DNA of 64,000 nt from CAVXTT01 sp963764685 (GTDB lineage Bacteria; Bacteroidota; Ignavibacteria; Ignavibacteriales; Ignavibacteriaceae), in NCBI GenBank assembly GCA_963764685.1, contig CAVXTT010000020.1, positions 1 through 64,000 on the forward strand. The letters run 5' to 3'. The translations under genes and the position numbers were made by a program. Positions within the stretch are counted from its first letter, which is position 1; every line of letters begins with the position of its first letter. Below, one piece after another: positions 28,700-38,028 of the stretch. The notes under the pieces are model-generated. The model was given only the letters and a program-made list of their open reading frames with translations. It had not been told where the DNA came from and made no database searches.

Positions 28700-29305
28700 T
28701 TATTTTAACAATATTAGTTTCCTGGAGGCTTTATAACTGCCGGCTTCGATTCTGTATAGGTAAATTCCGCTTGCTAAGCTGCCGGCATTGAATTCGAATT
28801 CATATGTTCCGGCTCTCTGTACTTCATTTATGAGAGTTAACACTTCTTCTCCGAGTAAATTAAATACAGCAAGTTTTACAAATCCTTCATCCGCTACGGA
28901 ATACCTGATTGTGGTTGCAGGATTGAACGGATTGGGATAATTCTGTTCGAGACTGAAAACTTCTGGTTTATTATTCCCGTCATCCGCTGATGCGGGAACC
29001 CCTATGATGAATTCACCTGAAGCCATACTGCTGGATGCATATGCAGCATCAACAGACTGCAGGAACCACTGGTACTCACCATCAGTTAATCCTATCAGTG
29101 ACCACTCTGTTATATCGCTTATATTACCAGGCTCGGGAAGACGCGCTGGAAATCCCGGAGGCATCTGCTGTCCCATTTTAGTTGGATTGTGTGAACCCTT
29201 CCTTACAACAATCATATTATAAGTTATTGCCGGGGCTGGTGTGTTATCGTCTGTTGAGGGGGTCCAGGATAATTGGACTGTTTTATCCGGACTGCACAAC
29301 GGCAC
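28700..29305 (-). CDS. fragment 5 (C-terminus): Fn3-like and T9SS domain
   Basis: This is the last piece of a gene broken into five frames (whole gene about 32855 down to 28700). It holds a fibronectin-type segment (QLSWTPSTDDNTPAPAITYN) and the sorting domain EQNYPNPFNPATTIRYSVA ending in SRKLILLK. The join to the previous fragment is near 29287, where one more G in the coding-strand GG run gives SAVVQSGDKTVQLSW. Confidence 0.75.
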   Translation of the reverse strand: MPLCSPDKTVQLSWTPSTDDNTPAPAITYNMIVVRKGSHNPTKMGQQMPPGFPARLPEPGNISDITEWSLIGLTDGEYQWFLQSVDAAYASSSMASGEFIIGVPASADDGNNKPEVFSLEQNYPNPFNPATTIRYSVADEGFVKLAVFNLLGEEVLTLINEVQRAGTYEFEFNAGSLASGIYLYRIEAGSYKASRKLILLK

Positions 29306-29789
29306 TTAATCCTTCAGGAATAGTGGGAGGATTATTCTGTTCCGGAACGTCGTTACGGTAGATATGCATTTGTGTTTCAACCAGACCATTGCCTCCCGGT
29401 ACAAAATATTCTCCGGCTATAAAGTAATCAAGGTCTGCATCTTCATCAATATCAAACCATGAGAATGTACCTCCCCAGGCACCGCCTGAACGGGGTGCCG
29501 GGAGTTCGCTCTCGGTGGGAACGAAATTCCCGCTCCCGTCATTAGAATATATTTGTGCACGCCCTTCAATCTGTCCCGTACCGGGATTATGTGTCCCGGC
29601 GAGTAATATATCCATATTTCCGTCAGAGTCGTAATCTGCCCAGGTTGCAGCTGTTAAATCGATACCATCCCTGCGCAGGAATGTCGGGAATAACATCAAA
29701 CGGTACGAAACTGTTATTGATATTTTCATATATCCGGAGAGCCATCGGAATATAGAATCCCGTAGTGTCTTTAATATTTCCTGCAACAA
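29283..29789 (-). CDS. fragment 4: FG-GAP/VCBS repeats
   Basis: Only the part from about 29670 downward is genuine; it carries FG-GAP/VCBS-type repeats with calcium-loop pattern (WADYDSDGNMDILLAGT; WFDIDEDADLDYFIAGE) and NNPPTIPEGLSA. The beginning of the frame (MLQEILKTLRDSIF...) is a shadow of fragment 3. The break maps to the CCC run at 29669-29671: one more base gives IPAQGDGIDLTAATW across the join. Confidence 0.7.
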   Translation of the reverse strand: MLQEILKTLRDSIFRWLSGYMKISITVSYRLMLFPTFLRRDGIDLTAATWADYDSDGNMDILLAGTHNPGTGQIEGRAQIYSNDGSGNFVPTESELPAPRSGGAWGGTFSWFDIDEDADLDYFIAGEYFVPGGNGLVETQMHIYRNDVPEQNNPPTIPEGLSAVVQSG

Positions 29790-31056
29790 GGATGTCTATA
29801 TCGCCATCTCCGTCATAATCTCCCCACTGCACTTCGCCGTGTTCAACTGTAAGTGTTCCCAGAATATCCTCTCCTGTAAAAACACCATTTCCGTCGTTCC
29901 TGTAGCGCCTGATAAATCCCTCATCAGTTATCGGTGCAAGGTTTACGAGAAGCAGATCAAGATCCTGATCATTGTCAAAATCAGCCCAGCTGCTCTGTGC
30001 GTGCGTGGTTGGTGCAAAGCCGGTATTGATTTCGGTAAAGACTCTTCCGCCTGTTGCATTGGCACTGTCATTTCTCATTAATGCTGTACGATAGGTAAAG
30101 GAGGTGTTATCAAATACTGACGGGATGAGGAGATCAAAGTCTCCGTCATTATCAAAGTCGGCCCAGCTCAGGGAATTAATATCATAATCCGCCTGGAAAT
30201 TATCCTCATAGTAACCCGGCAGTTCGGTATCGGTTAGAACGAGCGTGCCTGCATCGTTACGGTATATTACTGTTACTCCGTCTGTACCGACAGCCAGATC
30301 AAGATCAGCATCGCCGTCCATATCTCCCCATACCAGGTCGGAAGCTCCTGTTGTAAGATCACCAAGCGGTATATCGATATAGCTGAACTCCCATTCAGTA
30401 CCCGGAGGAGCGGGTCCTTCATTACGGATCAGTACAAGTTTATCCTCAACACTCTGGTTGTATACAACATAGTAACCAAGAACGGCAACATCAAGATCGC
30501 CGTCATTATCGTAATCTCCGGGTGCTGTTGTAAGTACAACAAAGTCTTCGCCGTCGGGAGTTACAAAAAGAGAATCAAGAGGCGTTACTTCAACAAAATT
30601 ACCATATGTTACACCGATTTGCTGAACTACCACATTCTGTCCTACAGTACCTGAATCAAGGTCATCGTCAGTAACTGTAAGCTGTACCAAATAGATACCG
30701 GAAGAATCATAAATATGAACAGGGTTCTGCTGGGTTGATGTGCTGCCGTCACCAAAATCCCATCTCCAGCTTACAATAATGCCGTCAGGGTCAATACTTT
30801 GGTCTGTAAAATTAACAGTAAGACTTAAGTTGGCATAATCGAAAGAAGCTTCCGGCGGCCGGTTAGGCGGAGGCGGAGGTGGTCCGTTAAAATGTTCAAT
30901 ATACCCCTGGTAGCCTGCTGTCCACGCATCACCATCCTGGCTTGCAGCAATAGCGGTGAAATTTCCGAAGCCGTTAGATCCGATCTCAAGGACTGCCCAG
31001 TTAACACCACCGTTAGCTGAATAATAGGCAACATCATTATTAGTGCTTATCCACAA
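29623..31056 (-). CDS. fragment 3: YCF48 end, PKD domain, FG-GAP repeats
   Basis: It starts inside a YCF48-like blade (YYSANGGVNWAVLEIG). A poly-Pro linker follows, then a PKD domain (VSWRWDFGDGSTSTQQNPVH ... YLVQLTVTDDD). Then come at least five FG-GAP/VCBS blades with DxDxDGDxD loops (GDYDNDGDLDVAVLG, DFDNDQDLDLLLVN, DYDGDGDIDILVAG). These are integrin-like calcium-binding propeller motifs. It is continuous with fragments 2 and 4 once single-base breaks are repaired. Confidence 0.75.
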   Translation of the reverse strand: MWISTNNDVAYYSANGGVNWAVLEIGSNGFGNFTAIAASQDGDAWTAGYQGYIEHFNGPPPPPPNRPPEASFDYANLSLTVNFTDQSIDPDGIIVSWRWDFGDGSTSTQQNPVHIYDSSGIYLVQLTVTDDDLDSGTVGQNVVVQQIGVTYGNFVEVTPLDSLFVTPDGEDFVVLTTAPGDYDNDGDLDVAVLGYYVVYNQSVEDKLVLIRNEGPAPPGTEWEFSYIDIPLGDLTTGASDLVWGDMDGDADLDLAVGTDGVTVIYRNDAGTLVLTDTELPGYYEDNFQADYDINSLSWADFDNDGDFDLLIPSVFDNTSFTYRTALMRNDSANATGGRVFTEINTGFAPTTHAQSSWADFDNDQDLDLLLVNLAPITDEGFIRRYRNDGNGVFTGEDILGTLTVEHGEVQWGDYDGDGDIDILVAGNIKDTTGFYIPMALRIYENINNSFVPFDVIPDIPAQGWYRFNSCNLGRLRL

Positions 31057-31102
31057 TTCATTAGGTCCGAGCAGGTATATATCAGTGAAATTGTGATTGT
31101 TG

Positions 31103-32365
31103 TCAGGAGTTGTCAGTACCTCCCAGCTGACGCCGCCATCGCTGCTTCTTGCAGCAAAGCCTGCCCCATCCGACTACATACCCTGTGCTTTGATCAAAGA
31201 AATCGATATCGGAAACAGTGAAAGCATCCTGGAAAAGCCCCTCAGTCCAGGTTGTTCCGTTATTATGGCTATAGGCGTAGCTTCCGCTGAAATTCAGTGC
31301 CCAGACATTTGAACCTTCAGCATCCACAGCGATATAAGCGCCTCCGAAACTTGTTGGAATTTGAGTCCAGGAGTTCCCTCCATCTGTAGTATGATATAAA
31401 ACCTCGCCTATGGAAGCCTGTCCGATTACCCAACCGTCGAGCAGGGAATTAAAATGCAGATCTTCTGCCGGGTTAAGAGTTGGTGGAGCAGAAGCGGCGG
31501 TACTCCAGGTAGTCCCCCAATCTGTAGTAAAATAAACAAAGCCCTGTTCATCGAGTGCAGCAGCCTGACTTCCGCCGATCATATGAACTGCTTTCAAATT
31601 GCTTTGGGATAATGCAATCCTGGTATTCCATATGGAAGAGCCATTGCCGGTAAGGAGTGTACCGTTATCTCCGACCGCGATCATATTGCCATTTGGAAAC
31701 CTTGCGATATCATTGAGTGTTGTGCCTGAACCGCTTGATATCTGGAACCAGGATGCCCCGCCGTCTGATGTTTTTATAACAAACCCGCTCCCGTAGCCGA
31801 AATATCCTGTCTGTGCGTCTGCAAAATAAGGAACGGCGCTGCTCAGGTAGCCGGGACTCTGACCCCTTGAAAGAAATGTAAGCGTCCACGTTAAGCCTCC
31901 ATCCACAGAGAGGTACATATTTCCCTCGAGGTCTGCTGCTGCAATTTTTATCTGGTCGACAATACTGAGAGCAAATATTCCTGCGGGAATAACTTCACCA
32001 ATATCTGTCCAGGTTTGTCCGGCATCCGAAGATCTGTAGACCCTGTCATCAAAATCGGGAAATGTTCCTGTTCTTCCCCAGGCAAGGACAATATTGGAAG
32101 TTAAAGTAGTAAGCCTGCTTTTTCCATTTGCAGGTGCTGAAACCGTCCAGGTTGCACCGCCGTCACTTGAATAGAGAAAATTATCATCAGCAATTCCTGC
32201 CGCATTACCGGAAGAAAGAAAAGCGGCTGCTTTAGCATTGCCGGTATATACCTGGTTGAATACTGCACCCCCATCAGTAGTCCGGTAAATGCCTGAAGCA
32301 GAGACACCAAGTCCGGTCAGTGTATCAATAAAATCAAGATCAAAGATTCCGTCAGGCGCCTGCAC
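31103..32365 (-). CDS. fragment 2: YCF48-like propeller
   Basis: About nine blades of the SSDGGATW / TTDGGNSW type. The frame upstream of its first Met also codes family sequence (AASNVECYLTFDGGNTW), so it joins fragment 1 at about 32417, where one base is extra. At its end one more G in the CCCC (+ strand) run at 31164-31167 gives GYVVGWGAGFAARSSDGGVSW and carries on to NELWISTNN of fragment 3. Confidence 0.75.
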   Translation of the reverse strand: MQAPDGIFDLDFIDTLTGLGVSASGIYRTTDGGAVFNQVYTGNAKAAAFLSSGNAAGIADDNFLYSSDGGATWTVSAPANGKSRLTTLTSNIVLAWGRTGTFPDFDDRVYRSSDAGQTWTDIGEVIPAGIFALSIVDQIKIAAADLEGNMYLSVDGGLTWTLTFLSRGQSPGYLSSAVPYFADAQTGYFGYGSGFVIKTSDGGASWFQISSGSGTTLNDIARFPNGNMIAVGDNGTLLTGNGSSIWNTRIALSQSNLKAVHMIGGSQAAALDEQGFVYFTTDWGTTWSTAASAPPTLNPAEDLHFNSLLDGWVIGQASIGEVLYHTTDGGNSWTQIPTSFGGAYIAVDAEGSNVWALNFSGSYAYSHNNGTTWTEGLFQDAFTVSDIDFFDQSTGYVVGWGRLCCKKQRWRRQLGGTDNS

Positions 32366-32399
32366 CCAGGTATTGCCGCCGTCGAATGTAAGGTAGCAC

Positions 32400-32855
32400 T
32401 CAACATTGCTTGCAGCGAAGTCCTAATTCTGCTGAGAAAAACTTCATAAAGTATATCGAACCCAGGGCAGGCAATTGTGTCCAGGTATTTCCCCCGTCTG
32501 TTGTTCTGTAATTTGCATTTCCGTAAGCCCACCCATACTGACTATCGAGAAAGAAGATTCCGTTAAGAGGATCTCCAAGACTAGCCGGAATATCTAACTG
32601 AGACCAGGTTGCTCCTCCATCAGTTGATTCAAACAGTGAACCGCTGTTATCAAAAGAATTATCATCTGTAGCAATAAAGACATGCTGTGCTGCCGGTGCG
32701 CCGACACCCCTTACATCAAGATGAGTGGGTACAGGACTCTGCCGATCCCATTGCGCTGTTAAAACAGGTGAAGCAATTAAGAATAGAATAAAAAAATATT
32801 TGAGGTAACCTCTTTCCCCTGCAAAAGCTGTAAAATGGTAAATATTTGTGCACAT
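32400..32855 (-). CDS. fragment 1 (N-terminus): signal peptide and first YCF48 blades
   Basis: The ATG at 32855 has GGGAG five bases upstream and is a better start than the GTG at 32861. A signal peptide (KYFFILFLIASPVLTAQ) is followed by YCF48-like repeats (STDGGATWSQL; QYGWAYGNANYRTTDGGNTW). The frame fails at about 32417. The restored gene would encode roughly 1,380 residues: signal, YCF48 propeller, PKD, FG-GAP propeller, Fn3, T9SS. Confidence 0.75.
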   Translation of the reverse strand: MCTNIYHFTAFAGERGYLKYFFILFLIASPVLTAQWDRQSPVPTHLDVRGVGAPAAQHVFIATDDNSFDNSGSLFESTDGGATWSQLDIPASLGDPLNGIFFLDSQYGWAYGNANYRTTDGGNTWTQLPALGSIYFMKFFSAELGLRCKQC

Positions 32856-33019
32856 ACGCACTCCCTTTTAGCTGATATTAAAATTAGTTTCCACACAAAT
32901 AGTGTTGCAGAACAGCAAATTGTGACAAATATAATTAAATTTTATTTGTTAAATGATACCTTTCTCAGAATTTTTTATTTACCCTCTACAGGGGTAGGAA
33001 AGGAAAATTAGGGGATTAT

Positions 33020-33103
33020 AATTTCTATGTGAATTCTTATGTGTTCTTATGTGCCTAATGTGGTTAATTTTTTTAAACCATTTTACCACATTAGGTACTT
33101 AGG
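33020..33103. repeat. dispersed hairpin repeat, copy 10
   Basis: Full left arm, loop and CCACATTAGG; the right arm then changes to TACTTAGG, so its outer part is truncated, as in copy 1. Confidence 0.8.
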
Positions 33104-33507
33104 ATAAAGCCAGTTCTTTGTTACTAGTTCTTAGTTGTTGGTTGTTTTCTAAATGTTTAGGGCAATTACCACATAAGACACATAGAAAATTAGACACATA
33201 AGACACATAGAAATTAGGACAAGACACTAAGAGACCGGTATGGGGGATTGCTTCGTCGAAGACTCCTCGCAATGACGTTCTGTTAACAAAGAACTGCTTC
33301 ATACATTCATCCAATCATCCAATCATCCAACTCCCGACCTAGGCGGGTAAATAGGCAAGCGCAATGACTCGTTGTTTGATTTTAGGACCAATATATTTTC
33401 CTTCCCCTGGAGGGGGTATATAATTGTAGCAAGACATAACACCACGGGAATTGATCCTTGTAGAGGATCCATAAAATTTTTATAAAGCATATCAGTTGTA
33501 TTTTATA

Positions 33508-33531
33508 GATCCCCTACTGGGATCTTTTTTT
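33508..33531 (+). terminator. terminator-like hairpin with T7 tail
   Basis: GATCCC, a five-base loop and GGGATC followed by TTTTTTT. It is far from any + strand gene end, so it is more likely part of the mobile mosaic (near copy at 12560-12588). Confidence 0.45.
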
Positions 33532-33598
33532 GTTTGGGAACCGCTGCTACAATTATTTACCCTCTCCAAGGGTAGGAAAGGAAAATTAGGGGATTATA

Positions 33599-33700
33599 AT
33601 TTCTATGTGAATTCCTATGTGTTCTTATGTGTCTAATGTGGTTAATGTCTTTAAACCATTTTACCACATTAGGCACATAGAAAGGACATAAGGACACGTA
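33599..33700. repeat. dispersed hairpin repeat, copy 11
   Basis: Full copy with left arm TGTGTCTAATGTGG against right arm CCACATTAGGCACA (one G-T pair). It ends in GGACATAAGGACACG. Confidence 0.8.
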
Positions 33701-33845
33701 AGTGAATATTATTCAAGAGGAGATTGATTTGCTTCAAATAAAAAAAAATGAGGGGGGAGTGCATATCAATTATATCCCTAATAATGGTAATGTCGTATTA
33801 TTCCGATGATTTTCAGGGACGGTTTATTAATATTTTAGGAAACCG

Positions 33846-36332
33846 TCAGGTCAGTATTTCGCTCGGGAGGTAACCGAATTCTTCACGAAAGCATTTTGTA
33901 AAATATGAGGGACTTGAAAATCCCACAGAATAGGCTATCTCAGAAATGTTACCCTGCTGTTCTTCGATCATTTTTTTAGCTCTTTCCAATCTTACACTTC
34001 TTAAGAATATACTTGCGGGTTTTCCTGTCAGTGCTTTGAATTTTCTATGAAACTGTGCCCTGCTCATACCAACTTCATTTCCGAATTCTTCAATACTGAA
34101 GTCCTCCTCGGAAATATGTTTTTCTATTACTTCCATAACTTTAATAATGAATTTTTCATCCAGGCTGGCTCCCGTTTTCCCCTGTTGATTAAAAATATCA
34201 AATTTACGGTACTTTGCCTGCAGCTTTTTCCTGATAGTGACCAGGTTTTCAATTCTTGCACGCAATTCCCGTATATCAAATGGTTTGGTCAAATAATCGT
34301 CGGCGCCGGTTACCAGTCCTTCAATTTTATTTTCCTGCCCCGATCTTGCGGTAAGTAAAATAATAGGTATATGACTGGTCTTCTCCTCATTCTTCAGGAT
34401 CCTTGTCAGTTCACCTCCATCCATTTTTGGCATCATCATATCTGTAATGATCAGGTCAGGAATAATTTTCTCCGCTTTTCTTACTCCCTGCTCTCCATTT
34501 ACCGCTTCTTCGATAAGATAGCTGTCATCAAGAGATTCTTTTATATACTGTCTCATATCATAATTGTCTTCAACAATCAGGACAATTGTTTTCTCCTGCA
34601 GATGCTCTTTAATTAATGAAGCGCGCCTGTTCTCCCCGGGCATGGATTCCTTAATAAATACTTCCGTGGGAGTAATGCTGTTTACTTCTGTTTTTTCAGG
34701 CTCAATTATCTCTTCATTTTTCAGATGGGAAATTCCGGACGGAAGGGTTATTGTAAATTCGGTCCAGCCGGTATTTTCAGTACCTGTCTTACTCTCAAGA
34801 CTGATATGTCCGTAATGAAGCTCAACAAGTTCTTTTGTTAACGCTAATCCTATCCCGGTTCCCTCGTGTTCTTTTGTAAATGAATTATCTACCTGGTAGA
34901 ACCGGTCAAATAGTTTTGGGATTTCTTCGGGGGGTATGCCTATCCCTGTATCTTTTATTTTTATCTGGATATTTTCAGCTTTGCCCTGACTTACTATCTC
35001 TTTTATTGATATTGTAATTGTCCCTTCCATAGGGGTGAACTTAAATGCATTCGACAAAAGATTGGTAAGTATCTTCATCATTTTTTCTTTGTCGAAGTAT
35101 AATTCTATAAAATCTTTTTCGGGCTCCAGCTTCAGTATGATATCCTTGGATTCTGCCAATGATTCAAATGAAAGGGCAGCTCCTTTTACAAATGAAACAA
35201 TGTTTCCTTTTGAAGCCTGCAGTTTCAGTTTTCCCGCTTCAAGTCTGGAGAGATCAAGTAGTTGATTTACAAGCTGCAGAAGCCGTCTTGAATTTCTTCT
35301 TATTATAACTGCATCTTTAATTATATTTTCCGATGTATTTGAGATTATCTTTTCTGCCGGTCCGAGTATCAGGGTAAGGGGTGTCCTGAACTCGTGCGAA
35401 ATATTTGCGAAGAACCTCGATTTTATTTTCTCCGTTTCTTCTTTTTCATTCAATACAGCCTTATCGATCATAACCTGGTTCTTGTAAGATATCCTGTTCA
35501 GCTCATAACGCCTTATTCCATAAATTACAAAAATCATAACAGTTGTATATGATAAATAAGCCCACCAGGTTTTCCAGATTGGAGGGGAGATAATAATCGT
35601 TATTGAGGTACCCTTTTCATTCCACACCCCGTCATTGTTTGATCCCTTTACCCTGAAAATATAATTACCGGGATCAAGGTTTGGATAGGAAGCAAATCTC
35701 CTTGTTCCGGAATAAACCCAGTCCCTGTCTATTCCTTCCATCTTATATGCATACCGGTTGCTTTCGGGTTTGATAAAATTCAGGGCAGCAAACTCAAATG
35801 AGATAAAATTTTCGGTGTAAGGAAGATGGATCTCTTTATGGACAGGATAAGGTTTTTCAAAACTGCGGACAGAAGTAATAACAACCGGTGGAACAAATGG
35901 ATTGTCCTTTAAACTGTCAGGGTTAAAGCGTGTAAGGCCTTCTGTATTAAAATAATATAAGTCGCCGCTTTTAGCCTGGTAACCGAGTCCCTGTAAACCA
36001 GGATAGTTCCTGAAAGTTTTATCCTGCCTGTCATATTTAACTGTACCCTTTCCGGGCATGCCTATCCAGAGATTTCCCTTACTGTCTGTTACAACATTAA
36101 AAATATTATCAGGGAAACCGTTTTTTCCCCCAAGGCGCTCAAAATATCCCGCTGCTCTGTTAAATCTATTAAGGGTATGGCCGGTAACAACGAGTATATT
36201 TCCATCACTATCTTCCCTGATACGTGTAATGCTGTTGCTGCTGAGGGAATAAGGATCTCCCGGTATATGAGAATAGTTAGGTAAACTTTTTTTGTGAAGG
36301 ATTGTAACAAATAACACCCGATTCACGCGCAC
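33846..36332 (-). CDS. hybrid two-component regulator (HTCC), kinase/receiver/AraC part
   Basis: Domain order: the last propeller blades (DSKGNLWIGMPGKGTVKYD), a Y_Y_Y domain (about 170-250), one TM segment (about 260-280) and HisKA with FFANISHEFRTPLT (phospho-acceptor His313). The HATPase boxes follow (NLLSNAFKFTP, DTGIGIPPEEI, GTGIGLAL), then a receiver (VLIVEDNYDMR ... DLIITDMMMPKMDGG, phospho-Asp in TDMMMP) and a C-terminal AraC-type HTH. These regulators sense extracytoplasmic glycan breakdown products and control polysaccharide genes. No such target lies adjacent. The first about 17 residues are an out-of-frame artefact; the gene continues upstream in another frame. Confidence 0.88.
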   Translation of the reverse strand: MRVNRVLFVTILHKKSLPNYSHIPGDPYSLSSNSITRIREDSDGNILVVTGHTLNRFNRAAGYFERLGGKNGFPDNIFNVVTDSKGNLWIGMPGKGTVKYDRQDKTFRNYPGLQGLGYQAKSGDLYYFNTEGLTRFNPDSLKDNPFVPPVVITSVRSFEKPYPVHKEIHLPYTENFISFEFAALNFIKPESNRYAYKMEGIDRDWVYSGTRRFASYPNLDPGNYIFRVKGSNNDGVWNEKGTSITIIISPPIWKTWWAYLSYTTVMIFVIYGIRRYELNRISYKNQVMIDKAVLNEKEETEKIKSRFFANISHEFRTPLTLILGPAEKIISNTSENIIKDAVIIRRNSRRLLQLVNQLLDLSRLEAGKLKLQASKGNIVSFVKGAALSFESLAESKDIILKLEPEKDFIELYFDKEKMMKILTNLLSNAFKFTPMEGTITISIKEIVSQGKAENIQIKIKDTGIGIPPEEIPKLFDRFYQVDNSFTKEHEGTGIGLALTKELVELHYGHISLESKTGTENTGWTEFTITLPSGISHLKNEEIIEPEKTEVNSITPTEVFIKESMPGENRRASLIKEHLQEKTIVLIVEDNYDMRQYIKESLDDSYLIEEAVNGEQGVRKAEKIIPDLIITDMMMPKMDGGELTRILKNEEKTSHIPIILLTARSGQENKIEGLVTGADDYLTKPFDIRELRARIENLVTIRKKLQAKYRKFDIFNQQGKTGASLDEKFIIKVMEVIEKHISEEDFSIEEFGNEVGMSRAQFHRKFKALTGKPASIFLRSVRLERAKKMIEEQQGNISEIAYSVGFSSPSYFTKCFREEFGYLPSEILT

Positions 36333-36536
36333 CTATCCATACCAGACCTGCCCTGTCCTCGTGAATGGCTTCGATCCAGTAAGTGCTTTGATAGACGGGA
36401 GTAATTTTTTTTGTACCCGGATCAAGAGTGTAGACATTACCATAACCCGTTCCCACCCAGATAGTCCCATCGCTGCTGCTGCATATAGCAGTAACCCCGC
36501 CGGGAAATTCCGATCCGGATTGATCGATGAAACGGC

Positions 36537-37841
36537 TTATATGTCCCGACTGATCAATTTTACCAAGATTCTCATTTCTCGCACTGAACCATACATTGAC
36601 CCTTCCGCGTCAGGCATAAGAAGATAAATCTCCTTATCAGCAGCCAGTCTTTCGAAGGTTTCCGTACCGGGATCAAATTTGAAAATACCTTGCCCCGTAC
36701 CCAGCCATAACTTTCCTTTTTTATCTTCAATGATTTCAACAGACGGAAACCTGTTGGATTTTATGTCCGCCGTTGAGTAATACCTGAAGTAAGGATCCGG
36801 AGGAGTAAATTTATTTATACCGCCGCCATAAGTAGAAATCCAGACGGCTCCTGAACGGTCACAAATGATCCTGCCGCCATCATTACTGCTTATACTGCCC
36901 GGCTCCTGATCATTATGTTTATAATGAGTGAAAACTCTTTTCTTTTTATTGAAGAGATCAACCCCCTCTTTAGTACTTATCCAAAACTGTCCTGACCTGT
37001 CCTCACAAATACTAATGACAATATTGTTTGCCAGGCTTTCTTTATTTCCAGGTTCATTTTGATATAAGATGAATTTTCCGGTTTGAGGATTAAATTCAAC
37101 TAGAGCCCCGGCTGTACCCAGCCAAAATACCCCTTCGTTATCTTCAAGGATTGAAATAATATCGTAAGGGTTATCAGGCGGAAAAAAGTAATGGACAAAC
37201 CTGTTTGCAGCTTTATCATATTTGTTCAGCCCCTTACCTGTGCCGAACCACAGTGTGCCTGCTCTGTCTTCATAGATGGAATTTATACTATTGCTGCTTA
37301 TACTGTTGGGGTCTGTGCTGTCGTGCTGTATCCAGGTAAAAGCACCTTTTGACTTATCAAAAGTATATAAGCCAGAGCCTGTACCGATCCAAAGAGTGCC
37401 GGTTTTATCTTCACGCAATGATAAAACGTGCTGACTCCAGTCGCCGATTGGTCTTTCCGGGTTTAAGATGTAGTGAGTAAATTTTTCAGTAGAGGGATCA
37501 AACTTATCAAGACCGTGCGAGTGTCCGAACCAGATATTCCCTTCGCTATCGTCACAAATAGCATTCACAATGGAATTGGTAATGCTTGCAGAATCTCCCT
37601 CCCGGTTTGTGTAAGATACCATTGAATAACCGTCATACCTGGCAATCCCGTAGAAGGTACCGATCCATAAGTATCCCGTCCTGTCCTGGAAAATAGTCGG
37701 TACTGCATCTGAAGGGAGACCCTGAAGAACAGTGAAATGCTCAAACACAATCTTTCGATCCTGTGCCGGGATCTGAACTTGATTGATAAAGAAACAAAGG
37801 ATAAAAAATGAAAGGGGGAAGGATAAGCACTTATAACGCAT
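36537..37841 (-). CDS. HTCC regulator, N-terminal sensor propeller
   Basis: AAAGGA precedes the ATG; signal peptide, then at least eight two-component regulator propeller (Reg_prop) blades of the type DRTGYLWIGTFYGIARYDG. The frame breaks at the CCC run 36600-36602: one more G gives AEGVNVWFSARNENLGKI and a further 85-90 codons of blades in the middle frame, including DGTIWVGTGYGNVYTLDPG and DRAGLVWIGARESG. A second break at about 36276-36293 (near a T7 run) leads into the kinase part. The restored protein is about 1,330 residues, the usual HTCC length. Confidence 0.85.
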   Translation of the reverse strand: MRYKCLSFPLSFFILCFFINQVQIPAQDRKIVFEHFTVLQGLPSDAVPTIFQDRTGYLWIGTFYGIARYDGYSMVSYTNREGDSASITNSIVNAICDDSEGNIWFGHSHGLDKFDPSTEKFTHYILNPERPIGDWSQHVLSLREDKTGTLWIGTGSGLYTFDKSKGAFTWIQHDSTDPNSISSNSINSIYEDRAGTLWFGTGKGLNKYDKAANRFVHYFFPPDNPYDIISILEDNEGVFWLGTAGALVEFNPQTGKFILYQNEPGNKESLANNIVISICEDRSGQFWISTKEGVDLFNKKKRVFTHYKHNDQEPGSISSNDGGRIICDRSGAVWISTYGGGINKFTPPDPYFRYYSTADIKSNRFPSVEIIEDKKGKLWLGTGQGIFKFDPGTETFERLAADKEIYLLMPDAEGSMYGSVREMRILVKLISRDI

Positions 37842-38028
37842 ATTATCCTTTTAATGATTGTTTGAACATCTGACATTTAAAAGAAAAAAGCAACAGGCAA
37901 GTGATTATGAGTGACAACCGATAAGTTATTATTTTAGTGCGCCTGCCTGCCGGTAGGCAAGGTCGTGCGGTCCGCGGTGTCATGTGCAATGACGATTCAG
38001 ATTTCATCCGAAACGCCCGAACTTTTTT

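Larger units (their letters stand above)
32862..33845. repeat. repeat-rich spacer
   Basis: It holds hairpin repeat copies 10 and 11, a right-arm fragment (about 33160-33215), a GATTGCTTC...CGCAATGACG element (33231-33277), CATTCATCC microrepeats (33301-33332), two TTACCCTCT-AGGGTAGGA elements (about 32980 and 33555) and a strong GATCCC/GGGATC hairpin. A 35-codon GTG frame at 33701 is too weak to call a gene. Confidence 0.6.

Noticed and set aside
12269..33700. CRISPR array
   Set aside because: The repeats are palindromic, irregularly spaced, spread over separate spacers and interleaved with other repeat types; no cas genes are present.
33701..33808. 35-codon GTG frame before the HTCC gene end
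   Set aside because: Too short, no binding site, and it begins inside the end of a hairpin repeat.
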